This document shows positions 48,671 through 59,910 of a stretch of 64,000 nucleotides of DNA, piece by piece (the first letter of the stretch is position 1; each line of letters starts with the position of its first letter). Origin of the DNA: Avena insularis. Lineage: Eukaryota; Streptophyta; Magnoliopsida; Poales; Poaceae. Below the pieces are notes generated by a model, which saw nothing but the letters and a program-made list of their open reading frames with translations, did not search any database and was not told the DNA's origin. Where the stretch lies: NCBI GenBank assembly GCA_023614405.1, contig CM042691.1, positions 175,308,927 to 175,372,926 on the forward strand. Reading direction: 5' to 3'. Made by a program: the position numbers and the translations under genes.

Positions 48671-48798
48671 TCCATTAAAGAACTTTAATTCCCTTAAAGG
48701 TCCATTAAAACACTTTAATTCCCTTAAATGTATTTCCATTAATGCACTTTCATTCCATTAAAGCATTTTAATTCCCTTAAAGGTCTATCCATTAAAGC
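48671..48798. repeat. Imperfect tandem repeat, units of about 30-36 bp
   Basis: Repeated TCCATTAAAG...CACTTTAATTCCCTTAAAGG-type units, about four copies. They are upstream of F's TATA box in element orientation, so they could act as promoter-proximal repeats, or may simply be slippage products. Confidence 0.85.
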
Positions 48799-51700
48799 TG
48801 TGGGACCCCGTATTTATGGTCCGAGAATCCCTGTTATGCCTGCAATTCACATTCCCATGATCAGTGAGCCATGAGCATAACCGACCAGTACCATTACAAC
48901 ACCCGGAAAGTAATGAATACAACACTTACATTTATTGCCATTATGGCGATTACAACATAAATAGCGGAAGTCTTCAAGCGCATAGCCCATGTCATGCCTT
49001 AATATACCGGCAACTGACTGGGAAGATGACCTAGCTCGCATAGACGTCAGCAATATCCATTGTTTCTCTCGATCATTTGTATGTCTGGCCAAGTAAATAG
49101 CTAGGGACAATGTAGGTGAGTACTGTGAATGTACTTGCAAACCACCTTAAAGAACAATAACAAAGGATATGCAATATGTCTGTGGTAGTAGGAGGGCTCC
49201 AAAAGAGGTTCTTTTATAAACTAGTTTCTCTTGTAGATATAGCTTTACTATATCTTGGTTAAAAACTTTTGCAAAACATTTTGGTAAGTAGTTTTGAAAA
49301 GTTTTAGAAAACAATAGGATTGGGGTCACCAAGTTGTTTATTTCTCCCGGTCATCCTATGACCAAACTCCCTTCCTCCTTTTTCCGACCATCCCATGGCC
49401 AAAACATTTCCGAAACCTTTTCTTTTCCAAAGTCCTTTTTGAAATCAAAGATAGAACTGCTCTACAACAACCTTCCAAACCATCCATTTCCAAGGACTCA
49501 GCTATTCGAATAGATTTACATTCTCCAAAGGTTGTACACTTTAGCCACACCATCCGGTTACCCTGCCCTGATATACACCGATCGTGGGTCGAGTAACCGG
49601 TCAAGACTCTCTAGATGTCACTCATATAGGACCTACCGTATGAGTTGTTCTCCTCAACACCAGGATGGCTAGATCCACGGACCAACCGGAGTGCCTACCA
49701 ACTCCTTGAGAAGGGGCACTTTCAATGAGGGGATCATAGTATCGCCTGGCTACTCCCGAGGGAAGTTCGTAATTAATCCAGGTGACTGTCTCACAGTTGA
49801 CCCTTTATGAAAAGGAACACCACAATTCGAGGGAGATGATCCCTTATAAGTAGTCGTGAGAATTCCCATACCATAGTAGAAAACATCAAATACAGCCCTC
49901 TCCTATTCTAGAGTAATGTGGTTGCACTGGTTAATTGTTTTAGCAAAACTGCAAAGAACTGGGTGTGTTTTTGTAAACATTTTTCCTCCAGCTTTCGTCC
50001 AACCTTTTTGTAAAACAAAACCTTTTTCATTTTTTGAACTTCTCTTGGTAGGTCAAACCTCGCCAAGGTTTTGTCATAAATTTTTTTTGTAAGATTTTCT
50101 AGGGTCTTCCCATCCCATAGTTTCGCTTCGGCTAAACATGGTCTCCAAAGGGGTTATGGTGTTAAACACCATCTACCATACTAGGGTCAAGTAGGTGTTG
50201 ACAAGGGGGTCGTACTTAGTAGTAAAAATGAGTAATGTTTTGGAGGAGCCAAATATTCCCCCATATAAAACATAACATAAGAGAACTGTGCCATTTACAA
50301 AAACCAGTTGTTAAAACATGGATAAGTATAAAAGTACGGCAAGGGATTACGAGAAAGAAGATGGATTTCCTGTAACCAGTGGGATGTCCCTGGAATTCTT
50401 ATTTTTATAACTAGAATAACAAGAATAACAATAGCAAAATAATAAAATAACCCGATGATTCCTTCTTCTCGGCATCACACAATTTGCAACTATTATAGTT
50501 ATCGAGCATACATGCAAACAAACAATACCGCAATCAATTCAAAGAATACAAGCACCAATACATTCAACAAGAAATGAACATTTCATGTTTACCATTCATT
50601 AGGTATTAGGAAAAATGTATTTAAGAAGATTGGCATTGCCTTGGAAGCATGGAAGAAAATCCCTTAGGATTTATAGTCTAGAATTTACCTAAGAAAGGGG
50701 TTTTGGACCAAGGAAATATTTGGTATGATACCATTGGAAAAAAATGATAATATAAGAAAGGTATTGATAGAATGAAACCAACAAAAGTGGTTTCACTATT
50801 TTATCAATTTCCATTGATTTATAATGATTTTTATAGTGAATAAAACTCTAGTTTTAGGAAATAATTCACCAGAAAAGTTTTGGAGTTCCTAAAACTATTT
50901 CCTTGGATGGCTAAGGAGTGTTTTATGGACTGAATCACTGGGAGTTGGAATCAACTTAAGATAATTACCATAATGCCCCCAGGAACAACCTAAATTTAGT
51001 TCTGGATGATATTTGTATTTTTCACCAGATTCAATCTACATGAGCTTTTGATGTGATTCCAAATATACATATTAGGTAATTGAAATACCTTTCTTTAGAA
51101 ATTGGAAAAAATCTTTTTGGATTTTTATAATTGTGATGATTTTATTGGTGAATAAACCATGCACATTGAAGTTTAATTCACCAAAATTCAACCAAGCATC
51201 ATAAAATTATTGGATCATAGGGTTTTGAGGATATTAGTATGCATGGCTACTAGAGTTGGAATTAGATCAGTAACTATTGTGGTTTGACCTAGATAAGTTC
51301 CTAAAGTTAAAAATGGCATGTTTTTGTTATTCAAGGTTTAGACAAAGAAGAATGAAAGGTATAAGGGATACCTTGCGGTACAAACATGTTTCATCCTTTT
51401 TGGAGTTGTGAAACTCCCCGGAGGATTTATTTGGTGTAATTTATACATCTAGGAAATGGATTAAATGTATTTATTCTAAGCTCAAATTTAACCACCCAAA
51501 GTTACTGCATGTCAGGTCATTTTTCATTTTTAATTTTATCCTAATTAAAGGCTAAAAAGGAAATAGGCCAGATCCTAAAGGCCAACGGGCCAGCCCACCA
51601 GGGCTCACAACATGCACGGGAGAGAGCTGGCTGCCGCACGGCGGGTCCCGCCAGTTAGCCACATGGGTGGAGAATCGGTATCGGTGACTGCTGGCCGTCA

Positions 51701-53234
51701 TAACTAATCAAGATCGATGGCTATGCACCTTCTTCAATCTCGGGAGAGAGAAGTTGGGAGGGAACAATAGGGGAGGTCCGAGCGGGGAGAGGGAGGCTCA
51801 TGGGAGCGTCGGTGGAGGCTGTGTGGTGGTGGGGACGATGCGAGAGGTTACACCGACTCCAGAGAGGGTCGGTATGGAGGGGTTCATTGTCATAACCAAG
51901 CTCCTGCGATGAGACCTGCCGGTGCACGCTCGGGAGCTTGTCGGGGAGGCGTCCTGGTGCGGTCCTAGGTCACATGAAACACATAGAGATGGTTAGTGCG
52001 GATAGGAGAACGTATTAGGGTGACGTGCAGGGAGGGAGGAGTTCGGGAGAGGAGGGCTTGCTCAGATTATTGGTAATGGCCGATGTGGATAGATCTTCTT
52101 CCCTAGGAACATGCAGAGGCAGGGAGGAGCTAGGGAGCTTGGGGATGGTAGATCAGAGGCATGGGTGGCAAAGAGGTCACATGCAGGTGGAGGAGAGCAA
52201 GAGGGAGGGCACCTTTGGCTCGAGCTTATCCATGGGTGAAAGTGCCATTTTCTTCTCTTCTCGAGCACAATAGAGAAAGGGGGAGAGAGGGGAGCTCAGT
52301 GGGGGTACGTGGTGTCCAGAGGGGGAAATGAGAGGAGAGAGGAGGGTTGCAAGGGCCTCTAGCCATATAAAGTAAGAGATGATGGTCCATTATGGAAACG
52401 GTGCATAGAGAGCTTGTGGGAGGGGGTGGGATCCTGGTTTTTGTTCCTATGGGCTGTGGAGAGTGGTATGAGGGCTCTGGGTCAAGCAGGGGTAGAGATG
52501 GAGTGATGGGGGGCTAGTGTAGTGAGGGGATATGGCAAGACATCTATGTCTCTCTTTGAATTATTTGCTTCCAATCACTATAGGACAAGGAGAGGGCATA
52601 GCTACAGTGGTGCTACAGTTATCACGACCAGGACTAAGCGCTTGTTGTTGTGGTACATTGCTTTGCAAGTTCGGATGAGTTTTGGATAGGAATTAGTCCA
52701 TGTTCTGATCAAAGTTCCAATTTAGGCATTGCCATGCTTATAACATAAAGTTCTATAATTTGATCTTGGCAAGGTGAGTTAAGGGTGCTGGTAGATTAAC
52801 AAGGTTAAGATACTTCCCTAGGATTTATTTCGGATTTTTCTATGGGGTATTAGTCCACTTAAATGCATTTACTCAAAAAGTGCAGAAATGATTTATAGAA
52901 GCTAAGGTGATATTTTTGAATTGGACAAGGTGGATTTTTGGTGTGAGATGGTCTGAAATACAATATCACACATTGGGTAATTATATTGGAATTTATTTAG
53001 AAATTAAAGTATTTTTAAGTTATTATTTCTTGTTTCTGCCATAAAAAGGGCAAAAACAACTAATAAAGCATCCCAAAAAAAATTATTTTTTGGATGGGAA
53101 TATAGGTTATGATTTATAGGAACCAAGTGTACCTTGGGTTGGCAAGGTAGTTTGGATAAAAACAAACTTGTCTTTATGTGGAAGGTTTTTAGGATTTTGC
53201 CAAGAATGGAATTTAAATAGTTTTGGGCTCCAAA
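48799..53234 (-). repeat. Probable long Ty3/gypsy LTR (G), minus orientation, right end unresolved
   Basis: The left end is TGTGGGACCCCGTATTTATGG, so on the minus strand it ends ...GGGGTCCCACA. Segments match LTR landmarks of the other elements in reverse: around 49495-49560, CTATTCGAATAG and AAAGGTTGTACACTTTAGCC parallel D's LTR at 11265-11300. A GC-rich block lies at about 51590-52650. There is no PBS at the left edge, so it is a solo LTR or a 3' LTR. The right end is lost at the CACTA terminus at 53235. ORFs inside (for example 51721-51927, 52025-52273) show no domains. Confidence 0.55.
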
Positions 53235-53710
53235 CACTACGTCACGACAAATATTTAGTAACACGCTCATGTGCTACTATAGCTTTGAAAAGGTGTTACT
53301 AGCGCTCCTAGTAACACCTTTTTTATGTGTTCTTATATGTCGTGTTACTAGGTGGTGACCGTTGTAGCACATAAGAATTGTTCCTATATGCACATAAACG
53401 TGTTACAAGTGTATTTTAGCAACACAAGCCATATGTGTTACCGCGTGTCCTAGTAACATCTTTTTTGGACTATAGGAACACGTCTTGTAACATGCTTTTC
53501 TCGCTATAGCAACACGGTTGGTAACACAATGTATCAAATACTGTAACACAACTATTTAATATTGGAAGTGAGCCCTATTAGCCCCAGTAACACTGTTTGT
53601 AACATCATCTTGATTTCTATTAACATGTTTTTTCTATATATTGTAACATAGTTTTTGGTGATTGGTGTCAACATAGCAACATATTTATCTAGTTGTAGTA
53701 ACACCTCATG
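53235..53710. repeat. CACTA subterminal repeat array (GTAACA / TGTTAC motifs)
   Basis: About 15 copies of GTAACA or its complement occur within 475 bases, many extended to TAGTAACAC, in both orientations. Such arrays are where the TNPA/TNP1-type protein binds in En/Spm elements. Confidence 0.75.
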
Positions 53711-54169
53711 GATAATAACAATGATTAATATACACTAATTCTCTTCAAAATAGTGCTGATTCAGAATAGCTTTATTTCATATTTTGTTAATAAATTGTTT
53801 TCCATACTTGTACATAGTGAAAATGGGAAGCATATGCCATATTGTAAAATAACAAAAGGATCATAGATACAATAAGCACCACATGCGTATTAATTGTATT
53901 AAGATATATAAATACCAACGTGTTTCATGTCACTCATCAGCATTTGCAACAATGAACATAGAGTAGATACTGAAGCAAAATATTACATTTCTGAACACAC
54001 TAATGTAAACTAAAATATGTGAAATATTTCATATAATCGCCACCAATCATGGTCGCTAGCAAGTTCCCTTGCTCTCTCTTGCACCAATCTTCCGGATTTT
54101 GTATCGTCATAACACCATTAGACCAAGCATCAAAATTAATTCTTAGCCATTTATCTTCTCAATCTGTAA
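53711..54169. other. AT-rich interior of CACTA, no gene seen
   Basis: Between the subterminal repeats and the end of the TNP1 gene. No coding signal or repeat is recognised. Confidence 0.4.
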
Positions 54170-57100
54170 AGAAAATTAGAATTATGTATGAAATTAAATT
54201 GATCAAAAATTAAATTACCAAAACTCAAGAAACAACGTACACATGCTGAAGGCCAAGCAATTGGTACCCAGAAGTAAAAGCATCACCAATTGTCATACAA
54301 TTTTCCCTTTCTCTCACCAAGCTGTCATATTCCTCAATTGGTTCATTGACTTGAACTTGTGTAAAATGGCAGCATAGTTCAACACCACCAACCAATATTT
54401 TTGAATTACTATCCAAAATAGTAGCATATGCCACACGTCTTTTGTTTGGATAGGTTGAGGACTTCAAAATTACTGTTGGACCAATATACATTTGGAATAA
54501 TGCCACCATTATAATAAGAAAATACAATTAATCCAATGAACATAGATCCAACATGAACATACTATGTTATTTTACCTCCAACAAAGGACCACGCCACTAT
54601 TTTGAGGAAATATGACTCATAGTCTTGTTTTGTTTGTGTAATCTTCCATAGTCTTGTTTTGTTTGTGTAATCTTCTGGAATTTTCATCCATGTTCTCCCC
54701 ACTCTTTCTCATTTGTGGAGAAACAAAGTAGAAAAAATTCTACCATTACAGTTATGCAAACTGAAGTTTGTAATGCAGTTTTATTCCACAAATATTGGAT
54801 ATCATCATTTCTTAATAGAAAACCAAGCAAATTTATTAGCAAGTAACCAAATAGATTACTAGTACCTCTCCTCCATCAGAAATAGGAGGTTTTGGTGATG
54901 ATTGTCCTTTTTGTGAGAAATCATGGTTTCCCTCGTATTCAGGATGATGCTTCTATAAAAAATGAAGTTAACTAGGAAGTTGTATATAGTCTTCTTATAA
55001 CATAAGTAACAAGTATCCAAACTGTTTGCTTGAAAGAAACATGTCATTATCTTGAGGCATGCCATGCTGATGTAAGAGATCGTTGTTCTGTAGTTTATAT
55101 TCACGGTGATTAGTAACTATGATATAAATAATGTGGTAATAAATAGACTTACCATTATCACATCTCTTGGTATGGTCACTGAGCGTACTTGATCAGGACC
55201 GCTAGCATGAACTCTGTACAAAATATTATCTTGAGAAACAGAATGCAAAAAAATAAACAAAGGCAAGTATTTTGATAAATACCTTTCTTTTATTATGTGC
55301 TACTTCAGGTTGAGATTCACCATTACCTCTAGTATGGAAAATTTTCTAAAGGAAAAAGGTTTCAGTATAATATTTACTTTTTTGAGTGTCAGGAAATAAA
55401 ATTATCATTGCAATTTAATTAAGGCCATAAACTTTATCCTTGTATCTAAATCCTTCAATAATTTGGTCTTGTTCTTCTATAAGCCGGTCTTTCTCTTCTA
55501 TACGCCGCATGAGCTTTGCTATAGTTAGTCCCTTCCTCATGTGATGAATCATTTGTTGTAGTCATATTGATGTTCTTGAGATAACGTGGTACCCGACGAT
55601 AAACTTGGTTAGGAACAGAAAGCAAACCCATGCCATGCACTTGTCCAGGCTTTTCATCCCCCAAAACTGTATGCAAGGCATCGCCTTTCCATGCAACTCT
55701 TCCACGATCATTTTGCGCCAATTTTGGTTGTTCATTAATTAGCTTTACCAGCTCTTCCAAGTCAGCATGTAAGAGAAGAATAAGGAATATTCTAATTTTT
55801 TATTAAATGTTAACTTGACATTATAAAATAATTGAACTTTTATACCCTACCACGTGCTTGTTTTTATCTTTATCCTTTTTTCTATGAGTCACTAAATAAA
55901 CTTTCCCTCTATGTGGTTGTTTGTTTTTAGGGTCTTGTTGTCGCTGCAAAACCGTAAGTACAAAAATATATAAAAAAACTTGGAAAAAACTGTTATATCG
56001 TTAAAGAGATGGAATACAGACTGTTCACATTGATGAGTTAAAAAGAATGGCCAATATGCGATGTTCATATATAAATCATTTGTACTAAAAGGCTCAAACA
56101 ATACCATCCATTTTAACTACCAACGGGTGTCCCTTAGATATAATCGGCAAGGCTTTGTCCTAGCTATATGAGTTGTAGAAAAAACGATTACTCATAATGT
56201 CCTCGGCCCAATGTGCAAAACTCTTTGTTCCGGTTGTGTCCGGCTGTGTGAGATGTCTTCACCAATGCACGGCTAACTTTGTTCTTCTCACTCACTGCCT
56301 GTTATAATAAAAATATAATATCAGTGCACTACTTAATATAAGCACACATAGTCTAATAAAAATGAGAAAAACCGCACCATTCCTTCTTTGGACTTCCAAT
56401 ATTTGACAAGTTCACGCCATTGGTCAACTTCCACATATTCTGGACAGAGCTTGTACAATGCTTTCCTTTTTTTTCTCTGCATTAAAGAAATCTTTTTTAG
56501 AGCTGCCTTGAATCTTCTCCAATCTTGTCCAATAGTTTTTAGTATCCATTTATCACGTTTAGAAGGGTACATGAACTTTGAATGAATTTTAAGAAATAAT
56601 GAATAAATATAATTAGCTAGTCCTCCATTGTAGTTATAATAAAGCACATATGTAGGAAGGTAAAATAATATGGTAGCTAATATAACTCTCGTTTTCTTCT
56701 CATGTTACACTGGAATACCTCTACGCACAGAAGTATTATGTCAGCTCCACCATCCTTCATGACATTACGCCAATCCTTTTTGTCAAGTGGACAATAGCCC
56801 CCAAGTCTAGCTATTGTGCCAAGAAACTTCCCCAGTACTCCACCTTCAGCCCCAATAGGCTGTCCAAGATCATTACATTGTACAACTATGTGTGCTCCAT
56901 CTGGCATATTCCAAACAGCTGGCAGAGATGTTGTTCCACGCTTGTCTACAACATTACCATCAGCTGCAAAATTGATTTCATCAATACTAACTAACTTAAG
57001 GACCCATAAATTTCATTAATCAAGTGTTGATCCTTTTTAGTTAGTATCATACCAGGCATATTATTGCAGTTATCTTGGTGATCAACATGACCCTCATTAT

Positions 57101-57300
57101 CTTCCAATTCTTGTGTCTCGAACATTGGCTCATGCGATGGTACATATTGCTCACTATTATCACAGTCTACATTGCCATTGTCTCCATCTGCATACTGGGC
57201 GCAACTTTGAACCACATTCAATCTTTTTGATCTACGCACCATTCCTGCAATCAATTCAAACATCCTTTTTCCATTAATTACAGCAATAGCCACATAATGA
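54170..57300 (-). pseudogene. TNP1-like (plant Transposase_24, Ptta/En/Spm) gene, multi-exon, decayed
   Basis: Minus-strand segments in the order expected for the family: MVRRSKRLN start (about 57239); after an AG splice site near 56968, VVQCNDLGQPIGAEGGVLGK with DKKDWRNVM; then YPSKRDKWILKTIGQDWRRF and WRELVKYWKSKEGM (56580-56380); SEKNKVSRALVKTSHTAG and KSFAHWAED (about 56295-56190); GRVAWKGDALHTVLGDEKPG and YRRVPRYLKNINMTT (55760-55540); EDYTNKTRLW (about 54680); RRVAYATILD with VGGVELCCHF and TIGDAF (54510-54265). In En/Spm the equivalent protein binds subterminal repeats and assists the catalytic transposase. Breaks: a small insertion near 56245 and a 29-bp tandem duplication at 54618-54675 both shift the frame. 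Exon borders are my estimates. Confidence 0.82.
54618..54675. repeat. Perfect 29-bp tandem duplication within the TNP1 gene
   Basis: Units 54618-54646 and 54647-54675 are identical. 29 is not a multiple of three, so the exon frame is shifted. Confidence 0.95.
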
Positions 57301-57439
57301 TATGATCAAGTAGCCTAAACAATAATTTCTAAACTATATTTTTCTACAGAAACAAAGTAGGATTTGAGCTTAAATTTGAAATTACTTTGTGACTTCCTTG
57401 GCCTAGTTTATACTTCTTCTAGAATGGCCTCCTCCTCCT

Positions 57440-57820
57440 CTAAGCTTGTAATGGGTCCATCATCCTCACGTGAGTGTCTGATGGAGCAACATCAATGTTG
57501 ACCCTCTCCTTGTAAACATATAGTTGTACCTTCTTCTCATTGTTGTATTCGGATATCATTTTACTCACATGAGAATCATTATTGATGTGAACTAGATGGC
57601 CTCTCCCACGTGGGTATTTTTTCCTATGGTACAGCAAATCAATCGCCTTGAAGCCAACACCTTCAATCATTCGGACCAAGTCATAATAGAAGACATCGGT
57701 CCTATCCAGTGATGCTTCTAGAACTTTATGTTGTTGATTCTCATCCTTATAGTAAAGGTTAAAGTTCCAAATTTCCATGGCCATCTGCAATAACATGGAT
57801 GTCCAAAGTATCAGCACCAA
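57440..57820 (-). CDS. PB1-like N-terminal domain ORF upstream of the TNP1 gene
   Basis: Minus-strand frame; the plausible start is the ATG before EIWNFNLYYKDENQQHKV (about 57779) rather than the farther one at 57820. Residues LDRTDVFYYDLVRMIEGVGF and HINNDSHVSKMISEY resemble the PB1-like domain often fused to plant MULE and other transposon proteins. It lies about 150 bases upstream of the TNP1 start on the same strand, so it may be a 5' exon of the same gene. No splice junction could be fixed. Family assignment is from pattern memory only. Confidence 0.5.
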   Translation of the reverse strand: MVLILWTSMLLQMAMEIWNFNLYYKDENQQHKVLEASLDRTDVFYYDLVRMIEGVGFKAIDLLYHRKKYPRGRGHLVHINNDSHVSKMISEYNNEKKVQLYVYKERVNIDVAPSDTHVRMMDPLQA

Positions 57821-58175
57821 ACAAGTTTTATAATGGCATGAATGTGAATAGCAGTAATAATATATTTCAATGCTATTATCCTATAGTGATATAGTTGTCT
57901 AAAGGCAGGAAACTCGGGAAATTGGATAAGTGATGGTCTTTTTTTTACAAATGTCATGATTGAAAACAGATCTTAATATCTGCAATAACATGGATGTCCA
58001 AAGTATCAGCACCAAACAAGTCTTACAATGGCATGAATATGAATATAAGTAATGCTATATTTCAATGATATTCTCCTATAGTGATATAGTTGTCTAAAGG
58101 AAGGAAACTCAGGAAATTGGATAAGTGATGGTATCTTTTTTTACAAATGTCATGATTGAAAACAGATCTTAATAT
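57783..58175. repeat. Tandem duplication, unit about 195 bp
   Basis: Unit 1 (57783-57977) and unit 2 (57978-58175) share nearly all bases with scattered substitutions, starting ATCTGCAATAACATGGATGT in both. It lies just upstream (minus sense) of the PB1-like ORF, overlapping its first bases. Confidence 0.95.
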
Positions 58176-59199
58176 TGTAGACATACACACAGACATGATG
58201 AAATTTAGCGTGACTAATCTTTAAATTCATAGGAAAGTGATTAGATGAGAGTCCTTATCCCAAACTAGAATGGCAATCAAATTATGAATTTTTTCTGGCT
58301 TTCTAGTAACTACTGAAATTGCACTGACAATAAATCCATTTTCTTCTACATAGTATCATATCAAAGGCATCAATGACACCATATACTGATTTGAGAATAA
58401 TTACATAGTCATGATCGCTGATAATACACCGAGAACACATTTAACATTGAAATAATAAAAAATATATGATGCTTATTTCTAAAAAAGGTGCACATAATAA
58501 TGATATAGACCCATTTGCAAACACAAAGGCTGTAGAAATGGAACAATTGAGGGAATAATGACATGACAGTGAGGAAAAAAACTAAGTGTGTGCAATTAGT
58601 TGATCTGGGTCTGATCTGAGATGCTATTGTATAAAAAGGAGCAATTGTTGTATAGTCTAAAATTTATACATTTTTTTAAAACCAGGACAGGAGGGTAGTC
58701 CATGCATTAATTTTTAATGAATAAAGATGTACCATGAAGGCTCGTGAGAATACATGTAAACAAACGGTGGGGAAGAACTTAAAAAATGCAATTAGTAGTG
58801 GATACGCAACAAAAGACAAAAGAAGAGGCTATTCAATCTATCTAAATTATAGTCCATTCCTAACTTATGCATTCACACTGCACATATTATTGAGATTACG
58901 GAATGCATTCACCTGGGAATTAGGACTGCAGAGGGGGCTTGGATCTTGAGATCGGGAAGCTAGTGCGGACTGAAAAACTCCGTATTATTCCAATGAGATG
59001 CAACCGTGCAGCTCTGTGCTCTGGCCGGCGGCGACGAACCAGGCCAAGGCGGATGCCCTCCTGCTAATCTGTGATTTATAGAATTAGAGGAGACAATGAG
59101 GACAGGAAAGGAGGCCGAGATCAACATTACTGCAGGTGGGCGGTGCGGTTATGTCAAGGACGGTGCCTCTAAGTGGGCTATAAATCAGGAATTTTTGTT
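58176..59199 (-). other. CACTA interior, probable 5' region of the transposon gene; no coding call
   Basis: AT-rich to about 58960, then a GC-rich stretch (58980-59160) that could be the first, untranslated exon of the minus-strand gene. A 71-codon plus-strand frame at 58734-58949 has no recognisable features. Confidence 0.35.
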
Positions 59200-59336
59200 A
59201 GGATAATTGGAGGAAGTTTTTCGCATTAGCGCGCACATGGAGTCAGGGTAAAAAAATTATGTTAGCGCCTACGCAGATTTTTTTTTCATGTGCCACTAAA
59301 ATTTCCATCAATCAAAAAGATCATAACTAAGTAGTG
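59200..59336. repeat. Possible right subterminal region of the CACTA element
   Basis: On the minus strand: CACTACTTAG, then TTTAGTGGCACATG, TAGGCGCTAAC and GTGCGCGCTAATG. These motifs resemble CACTA subterminal repeats but differ from the GTAACA repeats at the left end. Confidence 0.4.
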
Positions 59337-59910
59337 AGAAATACCCGTTTTAGCTATAAATAGTCTGTTTTTGCTATAAATAGTTCCGCTTTTTCTATAA
59401 ATAGACCCGCTTTTGCTACATGTAGCAGAACGGTGGGTTTAGAAAAAACAGACAGACTAGACCTTGTCGAAGACCTCGACGATGAACTTATAGCATCCAA
59501 ATATAGCAAAACCGACTTCACCGGAGACATCACCGAAGACTTGCCGAAAAAACATCGCCGAAGACCTGATAGCAAAAACATTACGCTATTATGGAAAAAC
59601 TATAAAACGGTTGTACCAAGATGTTTTTTTCTAATGTAGCAAAGAGGAAATCACTAGAGACTCGTAGTAAAACCGTAGAGATTGGTTGTAGCAAAAAAAA
59701 TTATGCGAAAGTAGCAAAAAATACTCAGTTGTAGCATCGCCATCAATTGCACGTAGCAAAAACCTGGCTCTACTTGTAGCAACGCCGCCGACCACACGCT
59801 AGCAAAAACCTAGCTCCACTTGTAGTAACAACGCCGACCGCACGTAGCATAAACCGACACCGCTTGTAGCATCGCCGCCAGCCACAAGTAGCATCCCGAA
59901 CTCCTAGGTG
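59337..59910. repeat. GTAGCA-punctuated repeat
   Basis: GTAGCA or its complement TGCTAC recurs at intervals of roughly 20-40 bases, often as GTAGCAAAAA. At the left edge are three CTATAAATAG copies (about 59355-59407). No coding function is evident. The repeat family is not identified. Confidence 0.6.

Larger units (their letters stand above)
48191..48798 (-). repeat. LTR of Copia element F, truncated at its upstream end
   Basis: It starts on the plus strand at TGATGGGGTTC and continues to 48798, where G's LTR end TGTGGGACCCC begins. I see no matching LTR terminus, so only part of F's LTR is present here. It includes a TATA box and a tandem repeat. Confidence 0.7.
53235..59336 (-). mobile_element. 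Probable CACTA (En/Spm) DNA transposon carrying a TNP1-type gene
   Basis: The left end CACTACGTCACGAC is followed by dense GTAACA-type subterminal repeats. The interior encodes a TNP1/Transposase_24-like protein on the minus strand. The proposed right end is GTAGTG at 59331-59336, preceded by motifs TGCCACT, TAGCGCC and TAGCGCGCAC that resemble CACTA subterminal repeats. The terminal match beyond CACTAC is weak, and flanking triplets are AAA and AGA, so the right boundary is tentative. No TNP2-type catalytic transposase is visible, so it was probably non-autonomous. Confidence 0.55.

Noticed and set aside
58788..58800. TAGTAGTG as the right end of the CACTA element
   Set aside because: Only the terminal bases match and no subterminal motifs precede it. 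The site at 59331-59336 has better context, though still weak.
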